This document shows positions 34,881 to 43,757 of a stretch of 64,000 bases of DNA, one piece after another (position 1 is the first letter of the stretch; the number at the start of each line of letters is the position of its first letter). Source of the DNA: Desulfobacteraceae bacterium (GTDB lineage: Bacteria; Desulfobacterota; Desulfobacteria; Desulfobacterales; Desulfobacteraceae); assembly GCA_016743945.1 (NCBI GenBank), contig JADGFI010000004.1, forward strand, positions 124,001 to 188,000. The letters run 5' to 3'. The notes under the pieces are model-generated. The model searched no databases and was not told the DNA's origin. It worked only from the letters and a program-made list of their open reading frames with translations. A program made the position numbers and the translations under genes.

Positions 34881-36311
34881 ATGATGAAAGAATACAGAAT
34901 AGCCAGGATTACAAAGGATAAAAATTTCGATGGAAAATTCTTTTTCGGGGTGAAAACCACGGGGATTTTTTGTCGTCCCTCCTGCCCCGCTCCCATGGCC
35001 AAAGAGGAGAATGTGGTCTATTTTAAGGATATGTTTGAGGCCCTGGACCAGTATTACCGGCCCTGCCTCCGATGCCGCCCGGATATTCATCTGGATTATT
35101 ACAACGGCAATCCTTGCGGCACCCTTACCGTCCAGACGGCCCTGAAAATGATCTACGACGGCTATCTCAACACACATTTTGTGGCCAACCTGGCAAAGGA
35201 CCTGGGGGTCTCAGAGCGCCACCTGAGAACGCTGTTCATCGAAAACTTAGGGGTGCCGCCGGTCAAGATCGCCAGGTACCACCGGGCCCTGTTTGCCAAA
35301 AAGCTGCTTATGTTTTCGAATAAGTCCGTTACCGACATCGCCTTTGCCTCTGGATTCGGCTCCATCCGGCAGTTCAACCAGGTTTTTAAAGAAATTTTCG
35401 GCATTTCGCCGTCAGCAATAAAAAAGGAAAGGGGCGGTTCCAACAGCTCAAACACCACCCTATTATTGCCCTATAACAGGCCGTTCAATTTTTCCCAGGT
35501 GATTGACTTCTTGAAGATCCGGATCGTCAAAGGGGTGGAGGTCATTGAAGATCAAAGCTATGCCAGGACTTTCAGAACAAAGCGGTCCAAAGGATATTTT
35601 TTAGTCAGGGATAACCCCGGCAAATCGGCCTTGGAGTTGAGCATCCTCTGCGATGATATCCAGTGCTATATGGAAATCTATAACCGGGTCCGCCAGATGT
35701 TCGACCTGAATACCGATTTTTCCCCCATCAATAAAAAATTAAAGGAGGATAAGCACCTGTCCAAAGGGATGACGGAGGGCCATGTCCCCCGCATGCCCAT
35801 TGCATTTAATGCATTTGAATTTTGTGTCAGGGCCGTTCTGGGCCAGCAGATTTCAGTACAGGCCGCCTCCACCCTGGCCTCACGCATTGCGGAAAAGACA
35901 GGACTTCGGACAAAAAAGGATTTTGCCCCGGGGTTGGATTATTTTTTCCCAGGACCCGAGGAAGTGGTGGAAACAAGCCTTGCGGGCATCGGCATCACCG
36001 GGGCCAGGCAGGCCACCATCGTCAATATTGCCCAGGGCCTGCTGGACAAGGCATTTTCTCTGAATTCCAACCAGCCATTTGAGGTTTTTCAAAAGGAATT
36101 TTCTGCCATCCGGGGAATAGGGGAATGGACGGTAAATTACGTGGCCATGCGGGGTCTGGGCATGGTGGACAGCTTCCCCGCCGCAGACCTGGGGATTATC
36201 AAGGCCCTGGAAAAAAATGGCAACCGTCCCGGGAAAAAAGAGATATTGAAACTGGCGGAAAAATGGCGGCCCTACAGGGCCTATGCCGCTCTTTGCCTCT
36301 GGAACCAATAA
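34881..36311 (+). CDS. Ada-AlkA fusion: adaptive response regulator and DNA glycosylase
   Basis: A 476-residue protein. Residues 1-75 are the Ada metal-binding phosphotriester domain with four Cys (FCRPSCP and CLRCRP). Residues 80-185 are an AraC-type double helix-turn-helix (VANLAKDLGVSERHLRTLF, VTDIAFASGFGSIRQFNQVF). Residues 200-476 are 3-methyladenine glycosylase II, with the helix-hairpin-helix IRGIGEWTVNYVAMRGLG and catalytic Asp in SFPAADLGI. It senses alkylation by methyl transfer to Cys, then activates repair genes and removes alkylated bases. Ada's own methylguanine domain is absent but is supplied by the next gene. Known fusions of this order occur in many bacteria. Confidence 0.93.
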   Translation: MMKEYRIARITKDKNFDGKFFFGVKTTGIFCRPSCPAPMAKEENVVYFKDMFEALDQYYRPCLRCRPDIHLDYYNGNPCGTLTVQTALKMIYDGYLNTHFVANLAKDLGVSERHLRTLFIENLGVPPVKIARYHRALFAKKLLMFSNKSVTDIAFASGFGSIRQFNQVFKEIFGISPSAIKKERGGSNSSNTTLLLPYNRPFNFSQVIDFLKIRIVKGVEVIEDQSYARTFRTKRSKGYFLVRDNPGKSALELSILCDDIQCYMEIYNRVRQMFDLNTDFSPINKKLKEDKHLSKGMTEGHVPRMPIAFNAFEFCVRAVLGQQISVQAASTLASRIAEKTGLRTKKDFAPGLDYFFPGPEEVVETSLAGIGITGARQATIVNIAQGLLDKAFSLNSNQPFEVFQKEFSAIRGIGEWTVNYVAMRGLGMVDSFPAADLGIIKALEKNGNRPGKKEILKLAEKWRPYRAYAALCLWNQ

Positions 36312-36326
36312 CAAGGAAGAGTCATC

Positions 36327-36812
36327 ATGTATTACACAAAATTCAATACCCGTTTTTGCGAGGTCATCCTGGCCGGGGATGAAAAAGGGCTGGCCCATCT
36401 CCATCTCAACACCGGAGAAGGCAGCCGGCAATTTAAGATCCAGGACCATTGGGAATTTAATTCCCATTTTTTTACAGATATCAAAACCCAGGTGCTCGAA
36501 TACCTGGACGGCAAAAGAAAAACCTTTAGTGTGCCCCTCAATCCAGTGGGTACAAAGTTCCAGAAAAAAGTCTGGGCCCGGCTGGGTAACATCCCCTACG
36601 GCAGTATTGTAAGCTACGGGGATATTGCAAAGAAACTGGGAAATTCAAAAGCCTCCCGGGCCGTTGGGGCGGCCAACGGGAAAAATCCCATTCCCCTGAT
36701 TATCCCCTGCCATCGTGTAGTGGGCGCCAACGGGAGCCTCACCGGGTTTGCCCACGGATTGAACATCAAGGAAAAACTCATCGCCCTGGAAAAGGAACCA
36801 TTCATCATTTAA
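36327..36812 (+). CDS. ogt: Methylated-DNA--protein-cysteine methyltransferase
   Basis: A 161-residue suicide repair enzyme that takes the methyl group of O6-methylguanine onto Cys128 in PLIIPCHRVVGANGSLTGF. The DNA-binding helix YGSIVSYGDIAKKLGNSKASRAVGAANGKNPIP is complete. It lies 15 bases after the Ada-AlkA gene with AAGGAAGAG as ribosome site, so both are one alkylation-repair operon. Confidence 0.94.
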   Translation: MYYTKFNTRFCEVILAGDEKGLAHLHLNTGEGSRQFKIQDHWEFNSHFFTDIKTQVLEYLDGKRKTFSVPLNPVGTKFQKKVWARLGNIPYGSIVSYGDIAKKLGNSKASRAVGAANGKNPIPLIIPCHRVVGANGSLTGFAHGLNIKEKLIALEKEPFII

Positions 36813-36828
36813 TTTTATGAGGAGAACC

Positions 36829-37173
36829 ATGTTTGCAGTTATCTTTGAAGTAAAACCCACGGAAGCGGGGGAAAAAAAATATATGGAATTTGCCTCAAAA
36901 TTGCGCAAAATTCTGAAAAACAGCCCTGGATTTATCTCCATAGAACGCTTTCAAAGCCTAACGGAAGAGGATAAGGTCCTGAGCCTTTCTTTTTGGGAAG
37001 ATGAAGCGTCCATTGAGACCTGGCGCAATGCAATGGAACACCGCACCGCACAAAAAAACGGAAAGGATTCCCTGTTCGAATCCTATCGGATCCGCGTGAC
37101 AGAAGTGGTCAGAGACTATACGGAAACTAACCGGGATAACGCCCCAAAAGATTCAAACACCGCTCTCTTATGA
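36829..37173 (+). CDS. Antibiotic biosynthesis monooxygenase-like (ABM) protein
   Basis: A 114-residue dimeric alpha-beta barrel protein: MFAVIFEVKPTEAGEKKYMEFASKLRKILKNSPGFISIERFQSLTEEDKVLSLSFWEDEASIETWRNAMEHRTAQ. Relatives include small cofactor-free monooxygenases and haem-degrading or stress proteins. I chose the ATG at 36829 because GAGGAG precedes it. It is 16 bases after ogt, so it may be part of the repair operon, though its chemistry is unknown. Confidence 0.82.
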   Translation: MFAVIFEVKPTEAGEKKYMEFASKLRKILKNSPGFISIERFQSLTEEDKVLSLSFWEDEASIETWRNAMEHRTAQKNGKDSLFESYRIRVTEVVRDYTETNRDNAPKDSNTALL

Positions 37174-37221
37174 ATTTTGAATTTCTTTTAACCGGTCAGC
37201 CAACCCTGTTTCGATGAATTC

Positions 37222-37557
37222 AACGGTGGAGAAATCTCGCCTGGCAACCATATCCAGACAGACAAGGATTTTCTGGACTGGGTTGCCAAGGATAGGCAAA
37301 CCGCATTGCACCCATCTTACACCTGTAAAATGGGAACAGATGAGATGGAAGTGGTGGACCCTTGCTCCATGAAAGTTAACGAGATTGAAAATCTGCGGGT
37401 GGTGGATGCCTCGGTCATGCCCCATGTGACCAACGGCAATATATAGGCACCCACCATGATGGTGGCGGAAAAAGCTGCAGACCTTATCCTGGGCAATACC
37501 CTGGAATCGCCGTCAACGGCAAAATTCTACCGACATCAAAAAAAAATAAAGAGGTAG
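37222..37557 (+). pseudogene. Choline dehydrogenase-like (GMC oxidoreductase) C-terminal remnant
   Basis: The frame reads [72 protein letters not shown], stop, APTMMVAEKAADLILGNTLESPSTAKFYRHQ. This is the last quarter of a GMC flavoprotein close to choline dehydrogenase (HPS-TCKMG and VVDASIMP-TNGN-NAPTIM). A TAG replaces the residue after GNI, and the FAD-binding N-terminus is gone. Confidence 0.82.
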
Positions 37558-37564
37558 CGCTTAT

Positions 37565-39268
37565 TCAAATCTTTTCCCGTTCAACCGTTGGAACAAAAGG
37601 GACGGGAAAAGGTACCTCTGGAAGATTCATCAACTGCCGCGCCCTGTTCAGGGCGGCATCAATGTTGGTGAGAATGTTCGCCTCTTCTATCTTATTGTAG
37701 AGCCCCGACTGTTCAAGGGAGATCAACGGCTGGGCATGGACTCCGGATAAGAGCAGGGTCGTGCTGTCCTTAAGTGCCTTCTCCACAAGCTCTTCCATGG
37801 CGTGAAGGGCGGTGGCGTCCATAAAAAGGATGTGGCGACACCGAATAATCAGTACCCGGGGCGTTTTTCCGACAATCTGAAGGGTGTCCTTAAACCTGCT
37901 GGCAGCCCCAAAAAAGAAGGGCCCGTGGATCTCGAACACCTCCACGCCCTCCGGAACTATCCGGTCCTTAAGGGCGTGGGGATCTGTCTCCATATCAATG
38001 GTGGTTCTTCGTATAATGGTCGTATTGGCCATGCGGTTCATGAAGAGAATCGCACTCAGCACGACACCGACCTCAATGGCGATGGTGAGATCCGCAAACA
38101 CGGTGAGCAAAAAGGTAACAAGCATCACCAGCACATCATTTTTAGGGCTCTTGAACAGTTTTAGAAAATAACGCCACTCACTCATATGATAGGCCACCAC
38201 CATGAGGATGGCTGCAAGGGTAGCCATGGGAATCAGGCTGGCCCATTTGCCAAAACAGATCATGATCAACAGCAGGGTAGTGGCATGGACAATGCCTGCT
38301 ACAGGCGTCGTACCGCCGCTCTTTATGTTGGTTGCTGTACGGGCGATGGCACCGGTCGCAGGAATTCCCCCGAACATCGGGACGATTATGTTTGCTATGC
38401 CCTGGGCCACAAGCTCCATATTGGAGTTGTGCCGGTCTCCGGTAATCCCATCTGCAACAACGGCCGAAAGAAGGGATTCGATGGCTGCCAGCATGGCAAT
38501 GGTAAAGGCAGGGGAGATAAGCTTACGGATCATCTCAAGGGTGATGTGGGGAAAACAGGGTTTGGGCAGCATGGTCGGGATGCTGCCGAACCTGCTGCCA
38601 ATGGTATCCACGGGAAGATCGAGCCAAAAAACAATGAGGGTAGTGGCGATTATTGCGATGACCGATCCGGGAATCTTCCGGGTAACTCTGGGCCAGATTG
38701 CCATTATGATGAGGGTAAAACCGCCCATGGCAATGGTGTTAAAATCCATGGTCGAGAACTGATGGGTATAGGCAACGCATCTGCCGATAAAATCTGCCGA
38801 ACCATCCGGGATATCCAGACCGAAAAAATCCTTAACCTGGGTTGTGAATATGATTAATGCGATACCGCTTGTAAAGCCGATGGTCATGGGATAGGGAATA
38901 AACCGAATGGCTGCACCCAACTTGGTCACCCCCATGAGGACAAGAAGCATCCCTGCCATGATGGTCGCCACCATCAGTCCCTCATATCCAAACGTTTGCA
39001 CGATTCCGAATACAACGATGATAAAGGCGCCGGTGGGGCCTCCGATCTGGACCCTGCTTCCACTGAAGATCGAAATCAGAAATCCCGCCACCACGGCAGT
39101 GTAAATACCCTGCTCTGGTTTCACACCAGAGGCAATGGCAAAGGCGATGGCCAGAGGAAGCGCCACAATACCCACAATGATTCCGGCCATGACATCGTTT
39201 AAAAATTTTTTCCTGGAGTAATGCTCCCTGAAAACATGAATAGACTCCGGAATAAGGCTATACCCCAT
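37565..39268 (-). CDS. SulP-family anion permease
   Basis: A 567-residue protein with 10-12 membrane helices (MAGIIVGIVALPLAIAFAIASGVKPEQGIYTAVVAGFLISIFSGSRVQIGGPTGAF is the family's opening signature) and a C-terminal STAS domain (about 440-545; EVFEIHGPFFFGAASRFKDTL, LIIRCRHILFMDATALHAMEEL). SulP proteins carry sulfate, bicarbonate or related anions. In a sulfate reducer sulfate is plausible, but bicarbonate cannot be excluded. AGGAG precedes the ATG; there is no partner gene. Confidence 0.92.
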   Translation of the reverse strand: MGYSLIPESIHVFREHYSRKKFLNDVMAGIIVGIVALPLAIAFAIASGVKPEQGIYTAVVAGFLISIFSGSRVQIGGPTGAFIIVVFGIVQTFGYEGLMVATIMAGMLLVLMGVTKLGAAIRFIPYPMTIGFTSGIALIIFTTQVKDFFGLDIPDGSADFIGRCVAYTHQFSTMDFNTIAMGGFTLIIMAIWPRVTRKIPGSVIAIIATTLIVFWLDLPVDTIGSRFGSIPTMLPKPCFPHITLEMIRKLISPAFTIAMLAAIESLLSAVVADGITGDRHNSNMELVAQGIANIIVPMFGGIPATGAIARTATNIKSGGTTPVAGIVHATTLLLIMICFGKWASLIPMATLAAILMVVAYHMSEWRYFLKLFKSPKNDVLVMLVTFLLTVFADLTIAIEVGVVLSAILFMNRMANTTIIRRTTIDMETDPHALKDRIVPEGVEVFEIHGPFFFGAASRFKDTLQIVGKTPRVLIIRCRHILFMDATALHAMEELVEKALKDSTTLLLSGVHAQPLISLEQSGLYNKIEEANILTNIDAALNRARQLMNLPEVPFPVPFVPTVEREKI

Positions 39269-39530
39269 AACAAGCTCCTAAAAAATTAAAATATAATTTA
39301 GTTGGGTATCGAGTGATGTAGTGGGGTCGGTCGAGGACAAAGCTGCGCAAACCATTCTGCAATCAGGGGATAGAAACTAAAAAACCAATAGGTCTAAAAA
39401 CAAAATCGATATTTAACACAGATGAAATTAAAGTCAAGAAAAAAAAATCATGACCAGACTAAACAAAACTGCCATGGGGAACGCCTGTCCCCACAAAACA
39501 CATCCGGTATCAATACAGGTGGATCCGTCC

Positions 39531-40430
39531 TCATTTTCGGGGAATAAACCATCCCTTGTCTTCTATAACATGCCCTTCTTCCATGAGAAGGGCCAGGTTT
39601 TCCCGGACCATATTGCCCTCAAAAACGTTTTGCACGGTTAAATCCATGAATTTATTATGGTAAAACGGGGAAAGCGCAAGAATGTCGGCCAGGGTTTTTC
39701 CCTGGCCCAGGCACTCCAGGATTTCCGATTTCTGGCGGTCAAAGGCCTGTAGAAAAGCTGTGAAATGGTGTGAGGCATCTCCTTCAAAGGGCGGGCGGTG
39801 GGAAGAACAGACCCGCGTATAGGGCAGGTCCATAATCCTGTGCACACTGTCGATGAATGCCTTGATGCTGCCGCAAGGATTCCCGTACCAGGGCCCAAAG
39901 GAAGAAAAATCAATATCCGTTGTAATCAGGGTTCCTGACACATGATCCAGGAAACAATAATGGTCATAATAATGGCCTGGGGTGTGAATGGCCTGGATAC
40001 GGGCGGTTCCGATATCAAACACATCCTTGTCCCCAAACCGCTGGTCCGGCTTCCTCAGGGGCACAATACCAAGGGGCTTTCCAATATTCTTGACCCAATG
40101 ACGCCCGGACCCAGGGTCCCCGGTATACTGGGTGCCCAGTTTTTCCATGTCCCGGACCGCATCCGTGGTCTCCAGGGGAAGCAACAGTCTTCGGTCTTTG
40201 AGCATATGCCAGCTCTTGATATGGTCTGGGTGGGAATGGGAGATCACCAGGGTGTCGATGTGAAAGCACTGGTCGACCGCCTGGATCAGTTTGTCTCCAA
40301 GGCCGGCATCGATGAGGATGGTTTGACTCCCTTTGAATACAAACCCGTTGCAAAAGGGAAACCGCCCGTTCATGGGCGACTGGATAAAATATATATGGTC
40401 GGTCAGGGCTTTGATATGCGGATGAGTCAC
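39531..40430 (-). CDS. Metallo-beta-lactamase-fold hydrolase
   Basis: A 299-residue protein with the zinc motif SHSHPDH (about 59-65), a third His in HTPGHYYDHYCF (about 155), an Asp in TTDIDFSSFGPWYGNP and a late His in SSHRPPFEGD. It has the size and C-terminal helical domain of the glyoxalase II-like/LACTB2 group, which cut thioesters or nucleic acids. The start is GTG at 40430. Substrate unknown. Confidence 0.85.
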   Translation of the reverse strand: MTHPHIKALTDHIYFIQSPMNGRFPFCNGFVFKGSQTILIDAGLGDKLIQAVDQCFHIDTLVISHSHPDHIKSWHMLKDRRLLLPLETTDAVRDMEKLGTQYTGDPGSGRHWVKNIGKPLGIVPLRKPDQRFGDKDVFDIGTARIQAIHTPGHYYDHYCFLDHVSGTLITTDIDFSSFGPWYGNPCGSIKAFIDSVHRIMDLPYTRVCSSHRPPFEGDASHHFTAFLQAFDRQKSEILECLGQGKTLADILALSPFYHNKFMDLTVQNVFEGNMVRENLALLMEEGHVIEDKGWFIPRK

Positions 40431-40913
40431 TTGAATATTCCCAGTTGAGTTTTTTTAGTATCGGTCGCACATTCTGGCACAAACAGCTAAATTATCAAGG
40501 CTTTTTCCCAATAACCTGCCACAAATTTTCCATGGTATTTGCGAACCATATGGAAACAGCACTCTCCTGTATGTTTCCGCCCTTTACATACATCCCGGGC
40601 CGTCAAGAAAATTGTATCCGCCAAAAGTAAAAATAACCCCAGTGAAATAGATATACCCAATTAGTTGAATTTTCGTCTTTGAATCCATATTATGATTTTT
40701 ACTTGAGGATATTTGAGAATGGGTCCAAGCTTCATAATGGAATGAAGGTTATCTATATGACAGGCCATTTAGATGGAACACCTTTCTTGAACAAGGATGC
40801 ATCAGATAATTGCAGCTACTCTTAAAACGGGATTAAAAAGAATTGGACAGAGGAATGGTGTAATAGAAATCCTGTCAAATGTGTCGAATATGATTGTGCG
40901 CATTCAAAATTGT
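40431..40913. other. Spacer without a supported gene
   Basis: At about 40740-40820 the + strand reads NGMKVIYMTGHLDGTPFLNKDASDNCSYS, faintly like the end of a receiver domain; too short to assign. Nothing else is recognised. Confidence 0.35.
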
Positions 40914-42440
40914 TCAATTGTGATTTAAAGGCAAAAGCGGATATTTGCTATATATATTTTCCTTTTCCTTCTCCTTATCATTTTCATATCTGGTAAAAAT
41001 TTTTTCGGCTATTTTTAATATTTTACAATCATCAAGCCAGAAAACCATATCACTGTAAGTTACAATCATATTGTTTTTAGCAAGTATCGCATATTTTCTT
41101 TTTATCAGCTTTTCTTGTTCATACCAGGTTTTAAATTTCTCGTGGGTTGTAATTTCTCTGGCGATTTCTATTGAATCCTTTTTACAAAAAAAATTGGGAG
41201 ACATGTCTGCAAACGAAGCATCAACTTTTTGAGTCACATACTTTTGTTCAAGTTCAATGTATTGAGGAGTATATTGTTCACCTTTCAGTACAATAAAAGC
41301 AATTTTTGCAAATGTAATATCATTATGGGTAACCAAAACAGTTTGATAATGCCCAATTTTTGAAATAATATGATTTTTGTTGGGCATTTTAAGATCACTG
41401 AACGCCTCCATTATACTGAATTTGCTGAGACTGAAATTATTGTATTTAAATTTTATTTTTTTTGTGTTTTTATCTATGCCCGAAAAATCATAGACATTTT
41501 CCAGAACCAACTTGTAATTAAAAGTATTGTAGGATTTAGGGCTGTAAGTTTCAGGATAGATTATCATTGAAGTATCAACAGGTGGGTTTTCAAGAATTTT
41601 CCATAGAAGACGATTTCCTCCTTTTTTAAAATGATATTCAATAAATTGTGTCCCCTTGGTATATTTTAGTACATATGGGGAGTTCGAAGAAGTAATTTTT
41701 TTAATCAAAGGGTTTTTAAATTGCAGGTCTGTTCTCTTCTCCGACTTGGAATATTTTATGCCTAACTGTTTTCCTACTTCATTTTTTATAAAATTTGCAT
41801 GTCCTTCAATTGCTGCAGATAGAGCATACCGCTCTTCAGCACCCGGAGCTTTTTTTATTTTTTTATCAAGATCAATATGCTGGTCCTGGAGAGCATGTGT
41901 TAATTCATGGGCAATTGTCATCTTTACCACGAGCATTCCATATCTATCGCCAAGCTGCATCAACCTTAGCATGGGTTCAATATGCGTAGGAATCAGATTG
42001 AGTCTTTTCTTTTTTGGTTCATAAATGCCACCAACTGTTTTTGACCTGATTTGAAAAAATTTTTCTTCATTATTGCTAAACTGTTTTCGAGATTGAACCT
42101 TGCCATTGTTCTGGATTAAAGAATTTTGCTGCTTAAAAATATCTTCTGCTGTTGCGGCATCAATCAGGCGGATTTGTGGCATGCTTGTAAATTTTTTACC
42201 GGAAAGTTTTTCTATTTCTGGTATTAAGTCATGGGCGATATCCGTTGCTTCCTCAAGGGTATAAAAGGGTTTGCCTTCTTTGAACAGCTCATTGAATTTT
42301 TCAAATTCTTGCTCAGCATTCAGACTGCTACTTGATTGCCAACGTTTCGCACAACTTGAAAATAGTGTTATTCCTGAAAGGATAAAGACGAACAGCAGTG
42401 AGCTTATAACTATATCAAACATTACGGTTCGCTTTTTCAT
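40914..42440 (-). CDS. Large HExxH lipoprotein, gluzincin-like
   Basis: A 508-residue protein. It has an N-terminal membrane signal with Cys30 in LFSSC (probable lipoprotein). The zinc motif HELTH (178-182) is followed by LQDQH, and Glu212 in AIEGHANF is the likely third ligand, at a distance suiting a gluzincin peptidase. The sequence after 230 is not recognised. It is presumably exported and may cleave or only bind envelope proteins. The next gene upstream on the same strand encodes a small membrane protein; the two may be co-transcribed (50 bases apart). Confidence 0.78.
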   Translation of the reverse strand: MKKRTVMFDIVISSLLFVFILSGITLFSSCAKRWQSSSSLNAEQEFEKFNELFKEGKPFYTLEEATDIAHDLIPEIEKLSGKKFTSMPQIRLIDAATAEDIFKQQNSLIQNNGKVQSRKQFSNNEEKFFQIRSKTVGGIYEPKKKRLNLIPTHIEPMLRLMQLGDRYGMLVVKMTIAHELTHALQDQHIDLDKKIKKAPGAEERYALSAAIEGHANFIKNEVGKQLGIKYSKSEKRTDLQFKNPLIKKITSSNSPYVLKYTKGTQFIEYHFKKGGNRLLWKILENPPVDTSMIIYPETYSPKSYNTFNYKLVLENVYDFSGIDKNTKKIKFKYNNFSLSKFSIMEAFSDLKMPNKNHIISKIGHYQTVLVTHNDITFAKIAFIVLKGEQYTPQYIELEQKYVTQKVDASFADMSPNFFCKKDSIEIAREITTHEKFKTWYEQEKLIKRKYAILAKNNMIVTYSDMVFWLDDCKILKIAEKIFTRYENDKEKEKENIYSKYPLLPLNHN

Positions 42441-42490
42441 ATTATGGGAATACCTGTTTTTATGATTACTATCGGTATCTTAAGTGTTTT

Positions 42491-42736
42491 TCATTGCCCG
42501 GATTTAATTTCATTAAAGGCTTTGTTTTCATCATCTGTATCAAGCCATTTTACACGGCCAGTTGAAGTGTCGATGACAAACAGATTCGGAAAATCTCTCC
42601 TCATGACAACTTCTAATTGATATCGGCCGACTGGAGAGATTGTATTGGCTCCTGTCAACAGAAAGAAGAACATGACAATACATATTATTGTAGTGACTAT
42701 TAATAATTTATAAATATAATTTCCCTTTTTCATCAT
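42491..42736 (-). CDS. Small single-helix membrane protein
   Basis: Eighty-one residues: MMKKGNYIYKLLIVTTIICIVMFFFLLTGANTISPVGRYQLEVVMRRDFPNLFVIDTSTGRVKWLDTDDENKAF. One membrane helix precedes a small outside domain. FVIDTSTGRVKWL resembles short strand repeats seen in other small exported proteins. GGGGGGG lies just before the first of two ATGs (42736). Function unknown; it precedes the HExxH lipoprotein gene. Confidence 0.65.
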   Translation of the reverse strand: MMKKGNYIYKLLIVTTIICIVMFFFLLTGANTISPVGRYQLEVVMRRDFPNLFVIDTSTGRVKWLDTDDENKAFNEIKSGQ

Positions 42737-43216
42737 CCCCCCCTTTTTCATCAAAATTAATACGAATAAAAATTAGACCACCATGTTTGTATAATTTCAT
42801 CCCTTTCAATATATAAAAATAAAACAGTTTTTTGGTACAGGGTATTCAACGGAGAGTAATGTATGAGCTTGGTAGATATCAGTATTTTTTCATCAAATCA
42901 AACAGGCCAAGAGAGTTTTAAATCACAAAATTCAAATTTCGCTCATGGATGGAAGGTCGATTGCGATAACCCATTAAAAATATGGCAATCATAATATCAA
43001 AATCAATCTGCCTATACAAGTCCTGGTATTTTAAAAAAAAGAAAAGAAAATAGCCGCGGCAGCAGCTGTCCGTTAAAGATGTTGACTCATTTTCACGAGG
43101 ATTCTCGCTAAAATAATTGTTGTTGATCAGTGGGTCCTGCAAACAAGAGAACGATCAATAAAGATAAGATTCTTTTCATGAGATTTTCTATAGTTAGTGA
43201 CAAAACAGGATGGGGA
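42737..43216. other. Spacer without a supported gene
   Basis: AT-rich, with a 74-codon frame at 42918-43142 (-) that lacks a ribosome site and looks like chance. It probably contains the promoter of the small membrane protein gene. Confidence 0.4.
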
Positions 43217-43669
43217 TTACAGAAACTTGGGGACTTCCATGACCATCCCCTTTCCCGGAAGGGTCATAAGAGATGAAGTACCGTGGGCCACAAGCGCTCC
43301 GTCCTGGTCAAAAACCCGGGCTTCGGCATAGGAGATGGTCTTGCTCGGGCGCATACAATGCCCCTGGGCCGTAAGCCGGCCCTTGACCACTGATTTCAAA
43401 TAGTTAAGCTTTAAATCCACATTCACAAGGCCGGCATCTTCAGGCAGACGAAGGAATCCGGCCCAGAAGGTCGCCGTATCAATGAGTGTGGCAATGACCC
43501 CGCCGTGGACAATGCCGTAGGGCTGGAGGTGGCAGCGGTCAAGATCCATTATAATGGTGGCGTTATCATAACTCATATCTTCAATGAACATATTCATATG
43601 ATGGGGGTAGGGACTATTTTTAACCACCTGTTTCAATACGCTGATAAACTTGGGATTAGGGTCTTTCAT
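43217..43669 (-). CDS. PaaI-type hotdog thioesterase
   Basis: A 150-residue protein with the hotdog helix motif GIVHGGVIATLIDTATFWAG (about 53-72; HGG and the following Asp). The later strands are VNVDLKLNYLKSVVKGRLTAQGHC and SYAEARVFDQDGALVAHGTSSLM. It probably hydrolyses an acyl-CoA thioester in the cytoplasm. I chose the ATG at 43669 because GGAG lies near it; a longer frame runs into the terminator of the upstream operon. Confidence 0.86.
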   Translation of the reverse strand: MKDPNPKFISVLKQVVKNSPYPHHMNMFIEDMSYDNATIIMDLDRCHLQPYGIVHGGVIATLIDTATFWAGFLRLPEDAGLVNVDLKLNYLKSVVKGRLTAQGHCMRPSKTISYAEARVFDQDGALVAHGTSSLMTLPGKGMVMEVPKFL

Positions 43670-43689
43670 GATTTTTTCTCCATGGATAC

Positions 43690-43731
43690 GATTAAAAATA
43701 AATCGCTCCGGGGGCAAAGGCCCGGAGCGAT
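43690..43731 (-). terminator. Terminator of the molybdopterin operon
   Basis: Arms ATCGCTCCGGG (43702-43712) and CCCGGAGCGAT (43721-43731) pair perfectly. On the - strand a T-rich run follows (43701 down to 43690). It lies just past the end of the molybdopterin enzyme gene. Confidence 0.9.
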
Positions 43732-43757
43732 ATCGGTTATACACAGTTTGCCGGCCG

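Noticed and set aside
34620..35177. - strand frame of 185 codons before and across the Ada-AlkA start
   Set aside because: It overlaps the conserved Ada zinc domain on the other strand; no start signal.
38186..38857. + strand frame of 223 codons opposite SulP
   Set aside because: Gly/His/Asp-rich shadow of membrane-protein codons.
40740..40830. Possible receiver-domain fragment (KVIYMTGHLDGTPFLNKD)
   Set aside because: Only about 20 residues resemble a receiver; insufficient to call a pseudogene.
42918..43142. 74-codon - strand frame
   Set aside because: No ribosome site, unusual composition, not conserved in character; treated as noncoding.
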